Part shown: piece by piece, positions 25,101 to 46,423 of the stretch
Position numbering within the stretch: position 1 is the stretch's first letter
Layout of the letters: each line of letters begins with the position of its first letter
DNA from: Catenulispora sp. MAP5-51
Lineage (GTDB): Bacteria; Actinomycetota; Actinomycetes; Streptomycetales; Catenulisporaceae
NCBI RefSeq assembly: GCF_041261205.1
Contig: NZ_JBGCCH010000050.1
Location: 1 to 49,110 of the forward strand
DNA: 49,110 bases
Reading direction: 5' to 3'
Notes under the pieces: generated by a model
Told to the model about the DNA's origin: nothing
What the model saw: only the letters and a program-made list of their open reading frames with translations
Database searches by the model: none
Translations under genes and position numbers: made by a program

Positions 25101-28100
25101 CGACGGGCAGGAAGGCGCCGCCGGCCTTGACGACGCCGAGCCAGCCCACCACCAGGTCCGGGCCGCGGTCGGCGACCACGGGCACCACACTCCCCGGGCC
25201 GACGCCGGCCTCGGTCAGCCGCCGGGCGAGCCGGCCGGCAGCCGCGTCGATCTGCGCGTAGGTGTGCACGTGTCCGTCGGCGACCACCGCGGGGTGGTCG
25301 GGGCGGCGCGCCGCCTGCTCCTGGACCAGATCGTGCACCAGCCGTCCGTCCCCGGGGACGGCGCGGGCACCGGTGAGCAGAGCCAGGGGCCGGGCTGCGG
25401 GACGCGGCGGACCCGGCAGCGCGTCCAGGGGGCGACCGGGATCGTCCAGCGCGGCCCGCAGCAGGTCGGGCAGCCAGGCGGCCAGCCCGGCCATGGTCGT
25501 GTCGTCGAACAATGCCACCGCGTACTCCAGGTAGGCGTGCAGCGGGCCGTCGTCCTGGTCGGTCACGCCCACGGTGAGGTCGAACTTCGCGGTGCCCGGG
25601 GCGATGCCGCCGATCGGCCCGTCCAGCAGCCGCGTCAGGCGCAGGTCGCCGGGCGGAAGGACCGGGGCCGGGGCGTTCTGGTACGTGTAGGCCACGTCGT
25701 ACAGCGGGTGGCGTCCGGGTTCGCGGCGGCGGCACACCGCGGAGACGATCTTCTCGAACGGCATGTCCTCGTGGTCGAGGACCCCGGCGACGGTCTCGGC
25801 ACAGCGGCGCACCAGCGCGCCGAAGGACAACCGGCCCTCCACCCGGGTGCGGAACGGCGGCAGGTTGTTGAAGTAGCCGATCAGGTCGTGGGTGGCGGGG
25901 TTCGTGCGGCCCGAGGTGCCGACGCCGACCACCACGTCGGTCAGTCCGGCCCAGCGGTGCAGGGCCGCGTCGACCAGGGCCAGCATGGTCACGAACGTCG
26001 TGACGCCCTGCTCGCGGCTGTACGAGCGCACCCGCGCGGCGAGTTCGACATCGAATGTGAACTCCGTGATGGCGCCGGCGAAGCTCTGGACAGCCGGACG
26101 CGGCCGGTCCAGGGGCAGCGCGGCGGTGTCGAGACCGGCCAGCTCCGCGCGCCAGAAGTCCAGGCCCCGCTCCAACTGCTCCCCGCTCAGCCAGGTGCGC
26201 TGCCAGGCGGCGAAGTCGGCGTACTGGATGGGCAGTTCAGGTAGTTCGGGCAGTTCAGTCGGTTCGGTTGGTTCGGTTGGTTCAGTCAGTTCAGTCAGTT
26301 CGGTTGGTTCGGGCAGTGCGGCCGGTTCCGCGGACTGCCCGGCGCACCGCGACCGGTAGAGCGCGAAGAGGTCGCGGAAGAACACCGACGGCGACCAGCC
26401 GTCGAAGACGATGTGGTGGTGGGTGTACAAGAGCACGTGGTCGTCGTCGTCGAGTCTCAGGAGCGTTGTGCGCAGCAGCGGCCCGGCGGCCAGGTCGAAC
26501 GGGCTGAGCGCCTCCTCGTCGGCGAGGAGACGGGCCCGGTGCTCACGCTCGGCGGGCGCCAGAGCGCTCAAGTCCACCAGCTTCAGGTCGGGGCCAGCGG
26601 GCAGGAGCTCGGCGTAGGGCTCGCCGTCGTCGTCCCGGATGGCCGTCCGGAGGATCTCGTGGCGGTCGGCGAGGTCCTGTAGCGCTCCGCGCAGCGCGGT
26701 GGTGTCGAGCGGACCGTGCAGCCGCAGATCGGCCGGGATGTTGTACAGAGGGCTGTCCGGGTTCAGCCGGTCCAGGTACCACAGCTGTTCCTGGCCGTAG
26801 GAGAGCGGGAGCCGGCCGCCGTGATCGAGGCGGGGGATCGTGCGGTCCATGTTCGCCGCTCCCTGCGATCGCAGCCCACTGACGTGCCCGGCCAGGGAGC
26901 GGACCGTGTGGTGGGCGTAGAGGTCGGCGAAGGCGAGCGTGACGCCCAGGTCGCGTTCCAGCCGCCGCAGAACGCTGATCCCGGCGATCGAGGTGCCGCC
27001 GAGGGCGAAGTAGTCCGCGTCGGCGTCGAGTTCGTCCGTTCCCAGCACCTCTTGCCAGACCGCTGCGACGAACCGTTCGGCCTCCGCCTCCCCGGCCGGG
27101 ACCCGCCGGGCAGGGACTTCCGCTGCGGGGGAAGCCGTACGCGAAACCGGGTCGGCGGCGGGTGGACCGGCCCAGCAACGCACCGGCTCGAAGGGATAGG
27201 TCGGGGCCTGGATTCGGGCGATGTCCGTACCCCGGTAGCGGTGTTCCCAGTCGAACGCCCCGCCCAGCACGTACACCTTCCCGAGCTGGTTCAGCAGACC
27301 TCGCACTCCCCCACCCGACAGCAACGCGACCAGCGGCAGGTCCGGGGCCGCCGCGCGGATCCGCCGGGACAGCAGGCCGTCGGCGCCCATCTCCACCAAG
27401 ACGGCCCCCTCCCGCCGGAACGCGCGGACGGCTTCGCGCAGCCGATCCCGGTCGATCGCGTCGGGCTCGGCGGTATCGGCGGCATCGGCTGCGCGTACCG
27501 CGTCCTCTACAGAGAGCTCGCCCTCGGCAGCACGCACACCGGGTGCGGCACTTCCGCAGCCCACGAAGTGCAGCCCGCCCAAACCCCAGTCCTGCAGCAC
27601 GCGGAACAGTGCGAGCTGGCGCCACACCACCTGGCCGCGCGGACCGCAGGCCGCGGCACCGGCCCGCGGCGCCGCGTGCGCCAGTTCGGGCAGCTCGGCG
27701 GCGAGTTCTGTCCAATACGGCCCTTCGCACACCGCGTCCGGAGAGAACAAGAGCACGACGGGCCGCTGCTCGGCGGCCGCGTCCACCCCGGGCAGGGCCG
27801 CAGATCGCAGAGCCCTGGCCAGCTCCGCGGTGTCGGCAGCAGCGACGGCCAACCGGTAGGGGTGGTCATCCCGGCCGCGGTTGAGCACGTGCGCAACGGC
27901 ACGCAGCTCGTTTCCGCTGCTCTCGGCGAAACGTGCCAGCCGCAGCCGGTAGCGCTCCAGGGCAGCGGGGGATTTGGCCGATACGGTGACCAGTTCCACG
28001 CCGTCCGGCGCCTGTTCGGGCGGCCGCGGGCTGGGCGATGGGTCCGGGTCCGGGGCCTGTTCCAGGACGGCATGCGCATTGGTCCCGGTCAGGCCGAAGG

Positions 28101-29319
28101 AACTGATACCGGCCCGCCGCGGTTTGTCGCCGTCGCCGGGCCATGGGCCGCCGGCGGGGTCGAGGTACACGGGCCCGGTGAAGTCGATCAGCGGATTGGC
28201 CTGCGCGAAGTGGGCCATGGGGTGGATCACGCCGTCCCGCACGCCGCCGAGCACCTTCAGCAGGCCGACGACGCCCGCGGCGTTGCCCAGGTGGCCGATG
28301 TCGCCCTTGACCGAGCCGACGGCGCAGTGCGGGGTGTCCACCCCGGCGTTGAGAAAGGCCCGCTGCAGCGCGTCGGCCTCCACCACGTCGCCCAGCGGGG
28401 TGGCAGACCCGTGGCACTCGATGTACCCGATGGTGCGCGGGTCGACGTCCGCGTCCCGCCACGCCGCCGTGATCACCTCGCTCTGAGCGATCTGGCTGGG
28501 GGCGCTCATGCTGGCCGCCCGGTAGCCGTTGTGGTTGACCGCGACGCCTTTGATCACCGCCATTACGGAGTCCCGGTCGGCCCGCGCTTGACGCAGGGGC
28601 TTGAGCAGGACGATCCCGCCGCCCTCGCCGCCGACGGTGCCGTCCGCGCGGGCATCGAACGGCCGGCAGGAGCCGGTCGGCGACTCCACACCGCGCAGGA
28701 CGTCGCGATCTTGCCGTTCGGTCAGCACCGTCTGCACACTGATTCCGCCGGCGAGCGCCAGATCGGCGTCCCCGCAGCGCACGGCCCGGACCGCGTGGGC
28801 GATGGCCACCAGTGCGCTGCTGCAGGCGGTGTCCAGCACCAGAGCGGGGCCGACGAGGTCGAGCAGATAGGCCACCCGGGCCGCGGTCGCGGCCGGGAGT
28901 GTGCCGAGGATCCCCTGGGGGTCGCCGCCCTCGCACAGGGTCTCGTAGAGCGAGTCGGCGTGCGCCAGGCACACCGCCGTGCGCGATCCGCGCAGCTGCC
29001 CGGCGGCGTAGCCCGCGTTCTCCATCGCCTGGTGGGCCAGTTGCAGGACGAGGCGCTGGTGCGGATCCATCAGCTCGGCCTCGCGCCGCGAGATACGGAA
29101 GAACTCGTGGTCGAACAGGTCGATCCGATCCAGGTAGCCCAGGTGCAGATAGCGGTCCCCGGACGGGGCGGCGTGCTGGAGCACTCGCTCCGGCGCGGGA
29201 GGCGCGATCCCGTCGTATCCGGTCACCAAGCGCTCGTGGAAGTCCTCCAGGCCGTCCGCCCCGGGGAACAGCCCTGCCGCCCCGATGATCGCCACGTCGC
29301 CGTCACGCATCCTGCGCAC
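22171..29319 (-). CDS. Hybrid PKS-NRPS: KS-degenerate AT-ACP-C-A-PCP-E-like
   Basis: A 2382-residue megasynthase. KS (about 5-417) has DTACSSALVAIAHA, HGSATPLGD and KGDIGHLGNAAG, so Cys and both His are present. An AT-derived stretch (about 423-716) keeps the KS-AT linker, the ALFRVLQDWG helix, VLVEMGADGLL and the closing TYPFEPVRCW, but lacks GHSxGE (GCGSAAPGV instead) and the middle of the domain. ACP (about 743-816) has GGTSI. C (about 830-1296) has HHHIVFDGWS. A (about 1326-1820) has [11 protein letters not shown] with His for the usual Lys, NMYGPAECT and GKLDR; my reading of its pocket is DVLFVTMVVK, unassigned. PCP (about 1846-1916) has GGDSV. The final E-like domain (about 1953-2380) has HHFVFDN, TEGRAAP, IGWFTSVHP and GVGYGMLR. 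No KR or thioesterase. GTG 29319 or ATG 29310 could start it, 21 bases after the NRPS stop. Confidence 0.93.
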   Translation of the reverse strand: MRRMRDGDVAIIGAAGLFPGADGLEDFHERLVTGYDGIAPPAPERVLQHAAPSGDRYLHLGYLDRIDLFDHEFFRISRREAELMDPHQRLVLQLAHQAMENAGYAAGQLRGSRTAVCLAHADSLYETLCEGGDPQGILGTLPAATAARVAYLLDLVGPALVLDTACSSALVAIAHAVRAVRCGDADLALAGGISVQTVLTERQDRDVLRGVESPTGSCRPFDARADGTVGGEGGGIVLLKPLRQARADRDSVMAVIKGVAVNHNGYRAASMSAPSQIAQSEVITAAWRDADVDPRTIGYIECHGSATPLGDVVEADALQRAFLNAGVDTPHCAVGSVKGDIGHLGNAAGVVGLLKVLGGVRDGVIHPMAHFAQANPLIDFTGPVYLDPAGGPWPGDGDKPRRAGISSFGLTGTNAHAVLEQAPDPDPSPSPRPPEQAPDGVELVTVSAKSPAALERYRLRLARFAESSGNELRAVAHVLNRGRDDHPYRLAVAAADTAELARALRSAALPGVDAAAEQRPVVLLFSPDAVCEGPYWTELAAELPELAHAAPRAGAAACGPRGQVVWRQLALFRVLQDWGLGGLHFVGCGSAAPGVRAAEGELSVEDAVRAADAADTAEPDAIDRDRLREAVRAFRREGAVLVEMGADGLLSRRIRAAAPDLPLVALLSGGGVRGLLNQLGKVYVLGGAFDWEHRYRGTDIARIQAPTYPFEPVRCWAGPPAADPVSRTASPAAEVPARRVPAGEAEAERFVAAVWQEVLGTDELDADADYFALGGTSIAGISVLRRLERDLGVTLAFADLYAHHTVRSLAGHVSGLRSQGAANMDRTIPRLDHGGRLPLSYGQEQLWYLDRLNPDSPLYNIPADLRLHGPLDTTALRGALQDLADRHEILRTAIRDDDGEPYAELLPAGPDLKLVDLSALAPAEREHRARLLADEEALSPFDLAAGPLLRTTLLRLDDDDHVLLYTHHHIVFDGWSPSVFFRDLFALYRSRCAGQSAEPAALPEPTELTELTEPTEPTEPTELPELPELPIQYADFAAWQRTWLSGEQLERGLDFWRAELAGLDTAALPLDRPRPAVQSFAGAITEFTFDVELAARVRSYSREQGVTTFVTMLALVDAALHRWAGLTDVVVGVGTSGRTNPATHDLIGYFNNLPPFRTRVEGRLSFGALVRRCAETVAGVLDHEDMPFEKIVSAVCRRREPGRHPLYDVAYTYQNAPAPVLPPGDLRLTRLLDGPIGGIAPGTAKFDLTVGVTDQDDGPLHAYLEYAVALFDDTTMAGLAAWLPDLLRAALDDPGRPLDALPGPPRPAARPLALLTGARAVPGDGRLVHDLVQEQAARRPDHPAVVADGHVHTYAQIDAAAGRLARRLTEAGVGPGSVVPVVADRGPDLVVGWLGVVKAGGAFLPVDPAWPRQRIEDILTSAGIGPAAPVVGNLRGRTCMPARPAVPESGDEDVLVETATGSPGRPGSRDLAYVAYTSGSTGRPHGCEIEHVSLRNLVDWYHDAMQLTGDDRVMQVAAPGFDVAVLDVWTTLCRGATLHFASTALQEPGAFLHGLAADGITAAFLPTHLAEVVLTECAWPPGLRLRVVTTGGDLLRVRPPADCPFRLVNMYGPAECTVVSTAGVTGPATDTDMSALPGIGRPVTGTSVYLLRPDGSPVAAGEIGEITVAGRAVGRGYRGLPALTARRFTADPYSGTPGARMYRTGDLGRLRPDGTIEFQGRLDDQVEIRGQRVEPAEIERVLLSHPSVRAASVVPAPGPGGATRLVAHVTTGGPATGGPALPVLTEDALRRWSARALPPFMVPGSVVFHDRLPLTATGKLDRRSLKETAMATPSHAATNNTPVASSTPYAEEVLTHVVAELLGTGQVRPEDNFFELGGDSVLGVRVAARAARSGVHFTPQQILQHHSLRDLAAATTVSADLVPADGPAAAAMARPDHRSDLRQDHRSDHSSDHRPVPLTPIMRTFLDRMPPGAPDFADAHLLEITVRTDAESVRAAVDHLLARHEPLRYRFRRNSLGWRIDCAEPDAVDVFDVQVLPPMDAEAEREFLAADIAQLRTLIDLERGPALRVRYYDRGHRRNAWIVFLVHHFVFDNMATVVLIDELDAALAELLAGHPLPAPTPVRTWPQWSRHLTDMASSDALAGELAYWTSTLQSGAALLDGKPPASGSRPAGGVAHRVLEAHQVADVLRGGPDADPAAMCAFACALARWRGTDGAGVMTEGRAAPNVFRPAGRSPAIGWFTSVHPLTLPVDPAADVRACLSAVTDVVRSVPNDGVGYGMLRHLSPASPAVDRLRALPEPQALVIHGTHDGSGFDTGIRLLRNRRDLTSRGRRLLPAGFPLVLTTAITDGTLQLVLLYDDSHTDQEAENLAEETVRAFTELAR

Positions 29320-29340
29320 CCCTGCCTCTCACAGCTCGTG

Positions 29341-40671
<11,331 letters not shown>

Positions 40672-40815
40672 CTCACGCCTTCCGATCCAGCCGGGTACAA
40701 GCTGCGGAATCTCTGAGCCAGTGCAGAACCGATCGGGGGTGAACTGGTGATATTCCCGATCATGGCAGAACATTTACACACTTCGGGGCGGCAGATCCAT
40801 CACGCTAACAGCGGC

Positions 40816-41913
40816 TCAGCACACCCGCAATGCACCGACCGACGCCTCGCCAAGGTCGGCGTCCACCCGCATCGTGGTGGGCAGCGGCTGGCTCGTCGCC
40901 ACCAGATGCAGACGCGCGACGCCGTCGTCGGCCGCCACCGCCCGGCGGCAGGAGCACTCGTCGTCGGTGAAGCCTGCGAAGTCGGTGAAGCCTGCGAACC
41001 GGTAGGCGATCTCCATGATCCGGTTGCGGTCGGTCCTGAGGAAGTCGGCGACCAGATGCGCTCGGGCCGTCGTGGCCTGATTCGCCAGCCAGCGCAGCAA
41101 CACGGTGCCGACACCGAACGTCACCACCCGGCACGAGGTGGCCAGCAGCTTGAGATGCCAGGTCCCCGGGTGCTTGTCCAGCAGCATGATGCCGATCGCG
41201 CCGTGGGACCCGAACCGGTCCCGCAGCCAGGCGACCAACACCTCGTGCGACGGGCTCGCGAGCAGGCCGCGCAGGTCGGCGTCGGAGTAGTGCACGCCTG
41301 TGGCGTTCATCTGGCTGGTCCGCAGCGTCAGCTCCTCGACCCGGCCGAGGTCGTCGTCGGTGGCGCGGCGGATGGCGAGCCGCAGGTCCAGGGTGCGCAG
41401 GAAGTCCGCGTCCGTGCCTTCGAAGACGTCCCGGTGGGCAGCTCGCCGCTCCTGTGCGCGGTACAGCGATCGGCGCAGGCGGGACTCGGCGTTGACGGCC
41501 GCCGGGGTGAACTCGGGCAGGCTCGGCAACACAGGGCCCTGATCGGCCCGATAGCACCGCACCTCGGGCAGGTAATGGTTCACCTCGGCCCGTTCGGCCG
41601 GCTGGTCGTCGATGAAGGCGATGGTGTGGCGGGCGAAGCCGAGCTCGTCGGCGATCTCCCGCACCGAGTCGGACTTGCGGCTCCACCCGATCCGCGGGAA
41701 CACGAAGTACTCGGCCAGGCCGAGCTTCTCCAGCCACTCCCACGCCTGGTCGTGATCATTACGACTGGCGACCGACTGCAGGATGCCCCGCCGATCGAGC
41801 TCGACGACGGCCTCCCGGATCTCCTCCCGCACGGTGACGTGCCGGTCCTCCAGGATCACCCCCTGCCACAGGGTGTCGTCCAGGTCCCATATCAGGCACT
41901 TGACCATGTCCAT
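40816..41913 (-). CDS. fkbH-like: FkbH-type glyceryl-ACP forming HAD protein
   Basis: In methoxy- and hydroxymalonyl-ACP pathways this protein takes 1,3-bisphosphoglycerate, removes the phosphate and loads the glyceryl unit onto a discrete ACP. The 365 residues show the HAD motif IWDLDDTLWQG (Asp nucleophile at about 10), VASRNDHDQAWEWL, GWSRKSDSVREIADEL and FIDDQPAERAEV. A C-terminal acyltransferase-like region with SQMNATGVHYSDADL follows (about 200-215), with the GNAT-like segment IGIMLLDKH. GGGGGAG stands just before ATG 41913. It lies between the FkbI homologue (37-base gap) and the NRPS gene (145-base gap) on the same strand. Confidence 0.92.
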   Translation of the reverse strand: MDMVKCLIWDLDDTLWQGVILEDRHVTVREEIREAVVELDRRGILQSVASRNDHDQAWEWLEKLGLAEYFVFPRIGWSRKSDSVREIADELGFARHTIAFIDDQPAERAEVNHYLPEVRCYRADQGPVLPSLPEFTPAAVNAESRLRRSLYRAQERRAAHRDVFEGTDADFLRTLDLRLAIRRATDDDLGRVEELTLRTSQMNATGVHYSDADLRGLLASPSHEVLVAWLRDRFGSHGAIGIMLLDKHPGTWHLKLLATSCRVVTFGVGTVLLRWLANQATTARAHLVADFLRTDRNRIMEIAYRFAGFTDFAGFTDDECSCRRAVAADDGVARLHLVATSQPLPTTMRVDADLGEASVGALRVC

Positions 41914-41950
41914 CAGAACTCCCCCAGGCTTGCCGCGTCCATCGCACCGC

Positions 41951-43184
<1,234 letters not shown>

Positions 43185-43192
<8 letters not shown>

Positions 43193-43463
43193 TGCCGTCG
43201 CCGCCGAGCCGCAGCACCAGCGCGGTCATGGCCTCGACGGTCTGGAAGTTGTCCAGCGTGAGGTCGGGCCCGGCGACCGTCACGCCGAACGACTGCTCCA
43301 GGTGCATCACCAGCTCAAGGGCGAACAGCGAGGACACCAGGCCGGCGGCGAACAGATCGACGTCCGCCGCGACGGCGCGTTTGGTGCGCTGCTCAAGGAA
43401 GCTCATCAGGTCTCGCCGGACGGCATCGCCCCGCTCCTGCCGTGCCGAGGTTGGCGCAGTCAT
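43185..43463 (-). CDS. fkbJ-like: Discrete acyl carrier protein, FkbJ type
   Basis: Carries the glyceryl and then hydroxymalonyl unit through the pathway. The 92-residue protein begins at ATG 43463, forming an ATGA overlap with the FkbK homologue; the longer open frame to 43796 is shadow. The carrier fold is seen as DLMSFLEQRTKRAVAADVDLFAAG, then the phosphopantetheine attachment region GLVSSLFALELVMHLEQSF, with Ser in GLVSSL. Helix III follows as LTLDNFQTVEAMTALV. This GxVSSLFAL pattern is characteristic of ACPs of methoxy/hydroxymalonyl systems. Its stop overlaps the FkbI homologue. Confidence 0.9.
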
Positions 43464-44320
43464 CGTGTGCCTCCGTATTCGAAGAAGCCGCGGCCGGTCT
43501 TGCGGCCCCACTGGCCCGCCTTGACCTTGTCCAGCAGCAGATCGCACGGCCGGTAGCCCTCGTCGCCGGTCCGCTCGAGCAGCACCCGCAGGGAGTCGGC
43601 GACGTTGTCCAGCCCGATCAGATCGGCGGTCGCCAGCGGGCCGGTGCGATGGCCCAGACACCCGGTGAACAGGGCGTCGACGTCCTCCGGGCCGGCGATG
43701 CCGTCCTGGACGATCCGAGCGGCCTCGTTGATCATCCGCTGCAACACCCGGTTGATCACGAACCCGGGCCCGTCCCCGACGACGACCCCCGTGCACTCCA
43801 GAACGTCCAGCAGCGCCAGCGTCCTGGTCAGGGCCTCCTGGCCGGTCCGCGGGCCGCGGATCACCTCAAGCATCTTGATCAAGTACGGCGGGTTCATGAA
43901 GTGAACGCCCAGCACATCCTGCGGACGAGCCGTAACGCCGGCCAATTCCCCGATGGGGATCGCCGAGGTATTGGAAAGCAGCGGCGTGCCGGGCGCCACC
44001 AGCCTGCTGACTTCGGCCAGGATGTCGAGCTTGAGCCGCGCCCGCTCGGTCACCGCCTCGACCACGATCGTGGCCGCGGCCACGTCGGCCAGCCGCACGC
44101 CTGTGACCAGTTCGCCCTCAGCGCCTTCCCGCGGCAGCGAGCCCATCAGGCGGGCCAGCCGCAGTTGCTGCGCCACCGCCGTCCGCGCCTCGGCCAGAAT
44201 CGACTCGCCGACGTCGATGAGCGTCACGGGCACCCCGTACCCGACCGCCAACGTCGCGATCCCGGTGCCCATGACACCGGCCCCCACTATCGCCAGCCGG
44301 TGTTCTGCGTCCGCACCCAT
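43460..44320 (-). CDS. fkbK-like: 3-hydroxyacyl-CoA dehydrogenase, FkbK type
   Basis: NAD-dependent enzyme that in this pathway oxidises the C3 hydroxyl of glyceryl-ACP to an aldehyde. The 286 residues start at ATG 44320, with GGGGGAG upstream; GTG 44323 is one codon earlier. The NAD fold is VGAGVMGTGIATLAVGYG. Catalytic-region motifs include VVEAVTERARLKLDIL, LSNTSAIPIGELA, GVHFMNPP (His of the family HFFNP block) and GFVINRVLQRMINEA, ending with GRKTGRGFFEY. It is the first gene of the long minus-strand NRPS-PKS transcription unit and overlaps the ACP start by four bases. Confidence 0.92.
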   Translation of the reverse strand: MGADAEHRLAIVGAGVMGTGIATLAVGYGVPVTLIDVGESILAEARTAVAQQLRLARLMGSLPREGAEGELVTGVRLADVAAATIVVEAVTERARLKLDILAEVSRLVAPGTPLLSNTSAIPIGELAGVTARPQDVLGVHFMNPPYLIKMLEVIRGPRTGQEALTRTLALLDVLECTGVVVGDGPGFVINRVLQRMINEAARIVQDGIAGPEDVDALFTGCLGHRTGPLATADLIGLDNVADSLRVLLERTGDEGYRPCDLLLDKVKAGQWGRKTGRGFFEYGGTR

Positions 44321-44391
44321 CACCGCTCCCCCGCCGACTCGGGCTGCTCCGGCTCCTCCCGCCCTGAAGGAGTGCCCTTATTTGCAGCGTC

Positions 44392-44421
44392 AATGTACCC
44401 CGATTCGGCGTGATCTGTCCG
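44392..44421 (-). promoter_or_regulatory. Weak candidate promoter of the NRPS-PKS operon
   Basis: On the minus strand TACATT (44397-44392) is preceded at 18 bases by CGGACA (44421-44416), sharing four bases with the -35 consensus. It is about 70 bases before the first gene. It is only suggestive. Confidence 0.25.
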
Positions 44422-44446
44422 CAGAGGACTGACACGCCCGCGTGAT

Positions 44447-44459
44447 GCAGAACGTCTGC
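44447..44459. promoter_or_regulatory. Perfect palindrome between the cluster and a divergent gene
   Basis: GCAGA-ACG-TCTGC is a perfect inverted repeat (5-bp arms, 3-bp centre) in the 290-base divergent gap 44321-44610. It is a possible operator controlling the biosynthetic operon. No regulator family can be named from it. Confidence 0.3.
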
Positions 44460-44610
44460 GACCGGGTGTGGCTGCGCGCGATGGAGAACGGCCGCCTGAT
44501 CCGAGCGTTCGGTGCAATGATCGCGGCGATTCGCCGTATCGAGATCAGACCGCTCGATCTTGGTACTCTTGCGGACCGCCATGTCGGCACTGATCGTCAC
44601 GGAGGCGGCC

Positions 44611-45078
44611 ATGAGTGACAACATCCTGTCGATCATTCCGACGGACCCCGACTGGCAACCCACGGCCGAGGCTGCGGACGCCGCCATGGCGGTCCTCCGG
44701 CGGCTGGCACCTCAACTCGACGGGTTCGTCACCACGGAGTACCGGACCACTTGGCACGCAAAGGTGGCCGCCGTCGACTGCGGCGCCAACCTGGAACGGA
44801 TCGAATGCCCCGCCTGCCAGAACGCCATCGACGTCGAGTGGTGGATCGATCTGTTGGAAGAACGCTTCGAGGCCGGATTCGCGAACCTCACCGCGACGGT
44901 CCCGTGCTGTGGTGGTGAGGTGTCCCTCAACGACCTGCGCTACGACTGGCCGTGCGGGTTCGCACGCTTCGAGCTCGAGGTATGGAACCCGAACAGGGAC
45001 TGGCTGACGGCCGCCGAGCTCGCTCAACTCGCTGCCGCACTCGGCTGCGACGTCCGGCAGATCCTGGCGCACATCTGA
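44611..45078 (+). CDS. Conserved actinobacterial protein with Cys-rich zinc-ribbon-like motifs
   Basis: A 155-residue cytosolic protein of unknown function. ATG 44611 has GGAGG five bases upstream; the frame opens at 44560 without support. It contains MSDNILSIIPTDPDWQP, IECPACQNAID (CxxC), VPCCGGEVSLNDLRYDWPCGFARFELEVWNP and LGCDVRQILAHI. The CPAC and PCC pairs could bind one zinc. Similar small proteins are widespread in Streptomyces-like genomes, but I know of no assigned role. It is monocistronic, divergent from the NRPS operon. Confidence 0.8.
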   Translation: MSDNILSIIPTDPDWQPTAEAADAAMAVLRRLAPQLDGFVTTEYRTTWHAKVAAVDCGANLERIECPACQNAIDVEWWIDLLEERFEAGFANLTATVPCCGGEVSLNDLRYDWPCGFARFELEVWNPNRDWLTAAELAQLAAALGCDVRQILAHI

Positions 45079-45120
45079 CGACCAGTCGGCGGTGACAACC
45101 CGAGTCGGCTCGCCGGCGCC

Positions 45121-46206
45121 TCACGGGTTCATCCCCATGAGGTCGGTTTCCCTTGCCGGCGCCACTCGGGCAAGCCAGTCGCCTGCCTCCACCGGGGTCA
45201 GCTCACCATCGAGGTCGAGCTGCGACTCCATGTGCTCGTAGGTACGACCGTTGAGCCAGCCGTAGTTGCCGCGCGGCGGATGCAGCACCAGCACGCGCAT
45301 GCCGTTGAGCCGCTCGATGTCCGCGGGCCGGCCCTCGGGGTACACGTACGCACCGGTTCCGTCGAAGAGTCGGAACCGTCGGTAGATGGGGTCGTTGCCG
45401 GGCGGAGTGGGGTGCGCGGTGGAAGCCGCCGCGACCCAGGCATCGCCGGGGCGCTCACCGTCGAGCAGCCCCGGACCCATCAGGCGATCGGCGAGGAGCG
45501 TGTGGAGCTGGTGGTTGTCGCCGACACCGCTCATCGTCAGCCGGAAGCCTCGCCCGGAGGACGGATCGAGCACGATGAGCGGTTCGTCGTCGAGGACGAC
45601 ACTCAGGCCGAGTATCCAGTGGGCGCGCTGGACGTCGTGGGCGATCGCGGCGGCTGCGTCGCGGACGCGGATCCTGTCGTGTTCGCCCATCGCGGCGCGG
45701 AAGTCACGCAGCGCCAGAACGGTGATCAGGGCTTTCAGCCACTCCTCGGTGTCGAACCAGGAGACGCTGACGATGAAGCACTCGTCCTCGGACAGGCCGG
45801 TGCGCTTTGCCTTCTTCTTGATCCGCATCCCAGCATCGACCAATCCGGACAGACCACCGGCAGGATCCGGCAACGGCCTGCCCCTGGTCGCCGCAGCCCA
45901 CACGCCGGGGAACTGCACCCGCCGCTCCATGGCGACCGCCGCACGCTTGGGCAGCACGCCAGCAAGCGGCACCGGAGAGCCGCCACGTTCGACCAGAGCA
46001 CCGGCCAGCACCGCCGACTTGGCGAAGATGCCCCAGCAGCCGCCGAGGAACGTCCCAATTCGCTCGACCCCGGCGGTCAGCTCCTCGGGGCCGAGATCCT
46101 GAGCCACCGTCCAGATCTCGCCGAACCGCTGCTGAAACCGGCGCGGGTCCTCCTTGCGCGCCGAGGCTTCGAGCTCGTCGAACAACGACAGAAAGGAGGC
46201 TGGCAT
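45121..46206 (-). CDS. Uncharacterised protein, about 361 residues
   Basis: I do not recognise a family. ATG 46206 gives a natural start (MPASFLSLFDELEASARKED); ATG 46290 would add 28 residues of unlikely composition. No membrane segment or signal peptide is evident. Visible features: a helical N-terminal half with FGEIWTVAQDLGPEELTAGVERIGTFLGGCWG, a Lys-rich patch RIKKKAKRTG, and a C-terminal half with LDDEPLIVLDPSSGRGFRLTMSGV and GVYVYPEG-like loops. No catalytic motif stands out. It converges on the 44611 gene (42-base gap) and stands alone. Confidence 0.6.
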   Translation of the reverse strand: MPASFLSLFDELEASARKEDPRRFQQRFGEIWTVAQDLGPEELTAGVERIGTFLGGCWGIFAKSAVLAGALVERGGSPVPLAGVLPKRAAVAMERRVQFPGVWAAATRGRPLPDPAGGLSGLVDAGMRIKKKAKRTGLSEDECFIVSVSWFDTEEWLKALITVLALRDFRAAMGEHDRIRVRDAAAAIAHDVQRAHWILGLSVVLDDEPLIVLDPSSGRGFRLTMSGVGDNHQLHTLLADRLMGPGLLDGERPGDAWVAAASTAHPTPPGNDPIYRRFRLFDGTGAYVYPEGRPADIERLNGMRVLVLHPPRGNYGWLNGRTYEHMESQLDLDGELTPVEAGDWLARVAPARETDLMGMNP

Positions 46207-46423
46207 AGCCGCCAAGGCTAGACGATCATGCCGGCTGCGTCGATGGTGTCGTGTGCAGCAGGGCAGGTTGGTCAGCGAAGCTATCGTCAAGCAGCCGTGG
46301 CTAGGGCAGCTCTGCGATTGCTCCTGGGGTCGGCTCGGGCCCGTTGAGCGTCAGGCAGGATGGATGACGATCCCGCTGACGGTGCCGTTCGGGGCACGAT
46401 CGCGTCTTCGGTGGTGTCGCCGC

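Noticed and set aside
27720-28060. Reading the post-KS region as a functional AT with an unusual motif
   Set aside because: The nucleophile motif is missing and the domain is far shorter than a working AT, so active-site variation alone does not explain it.
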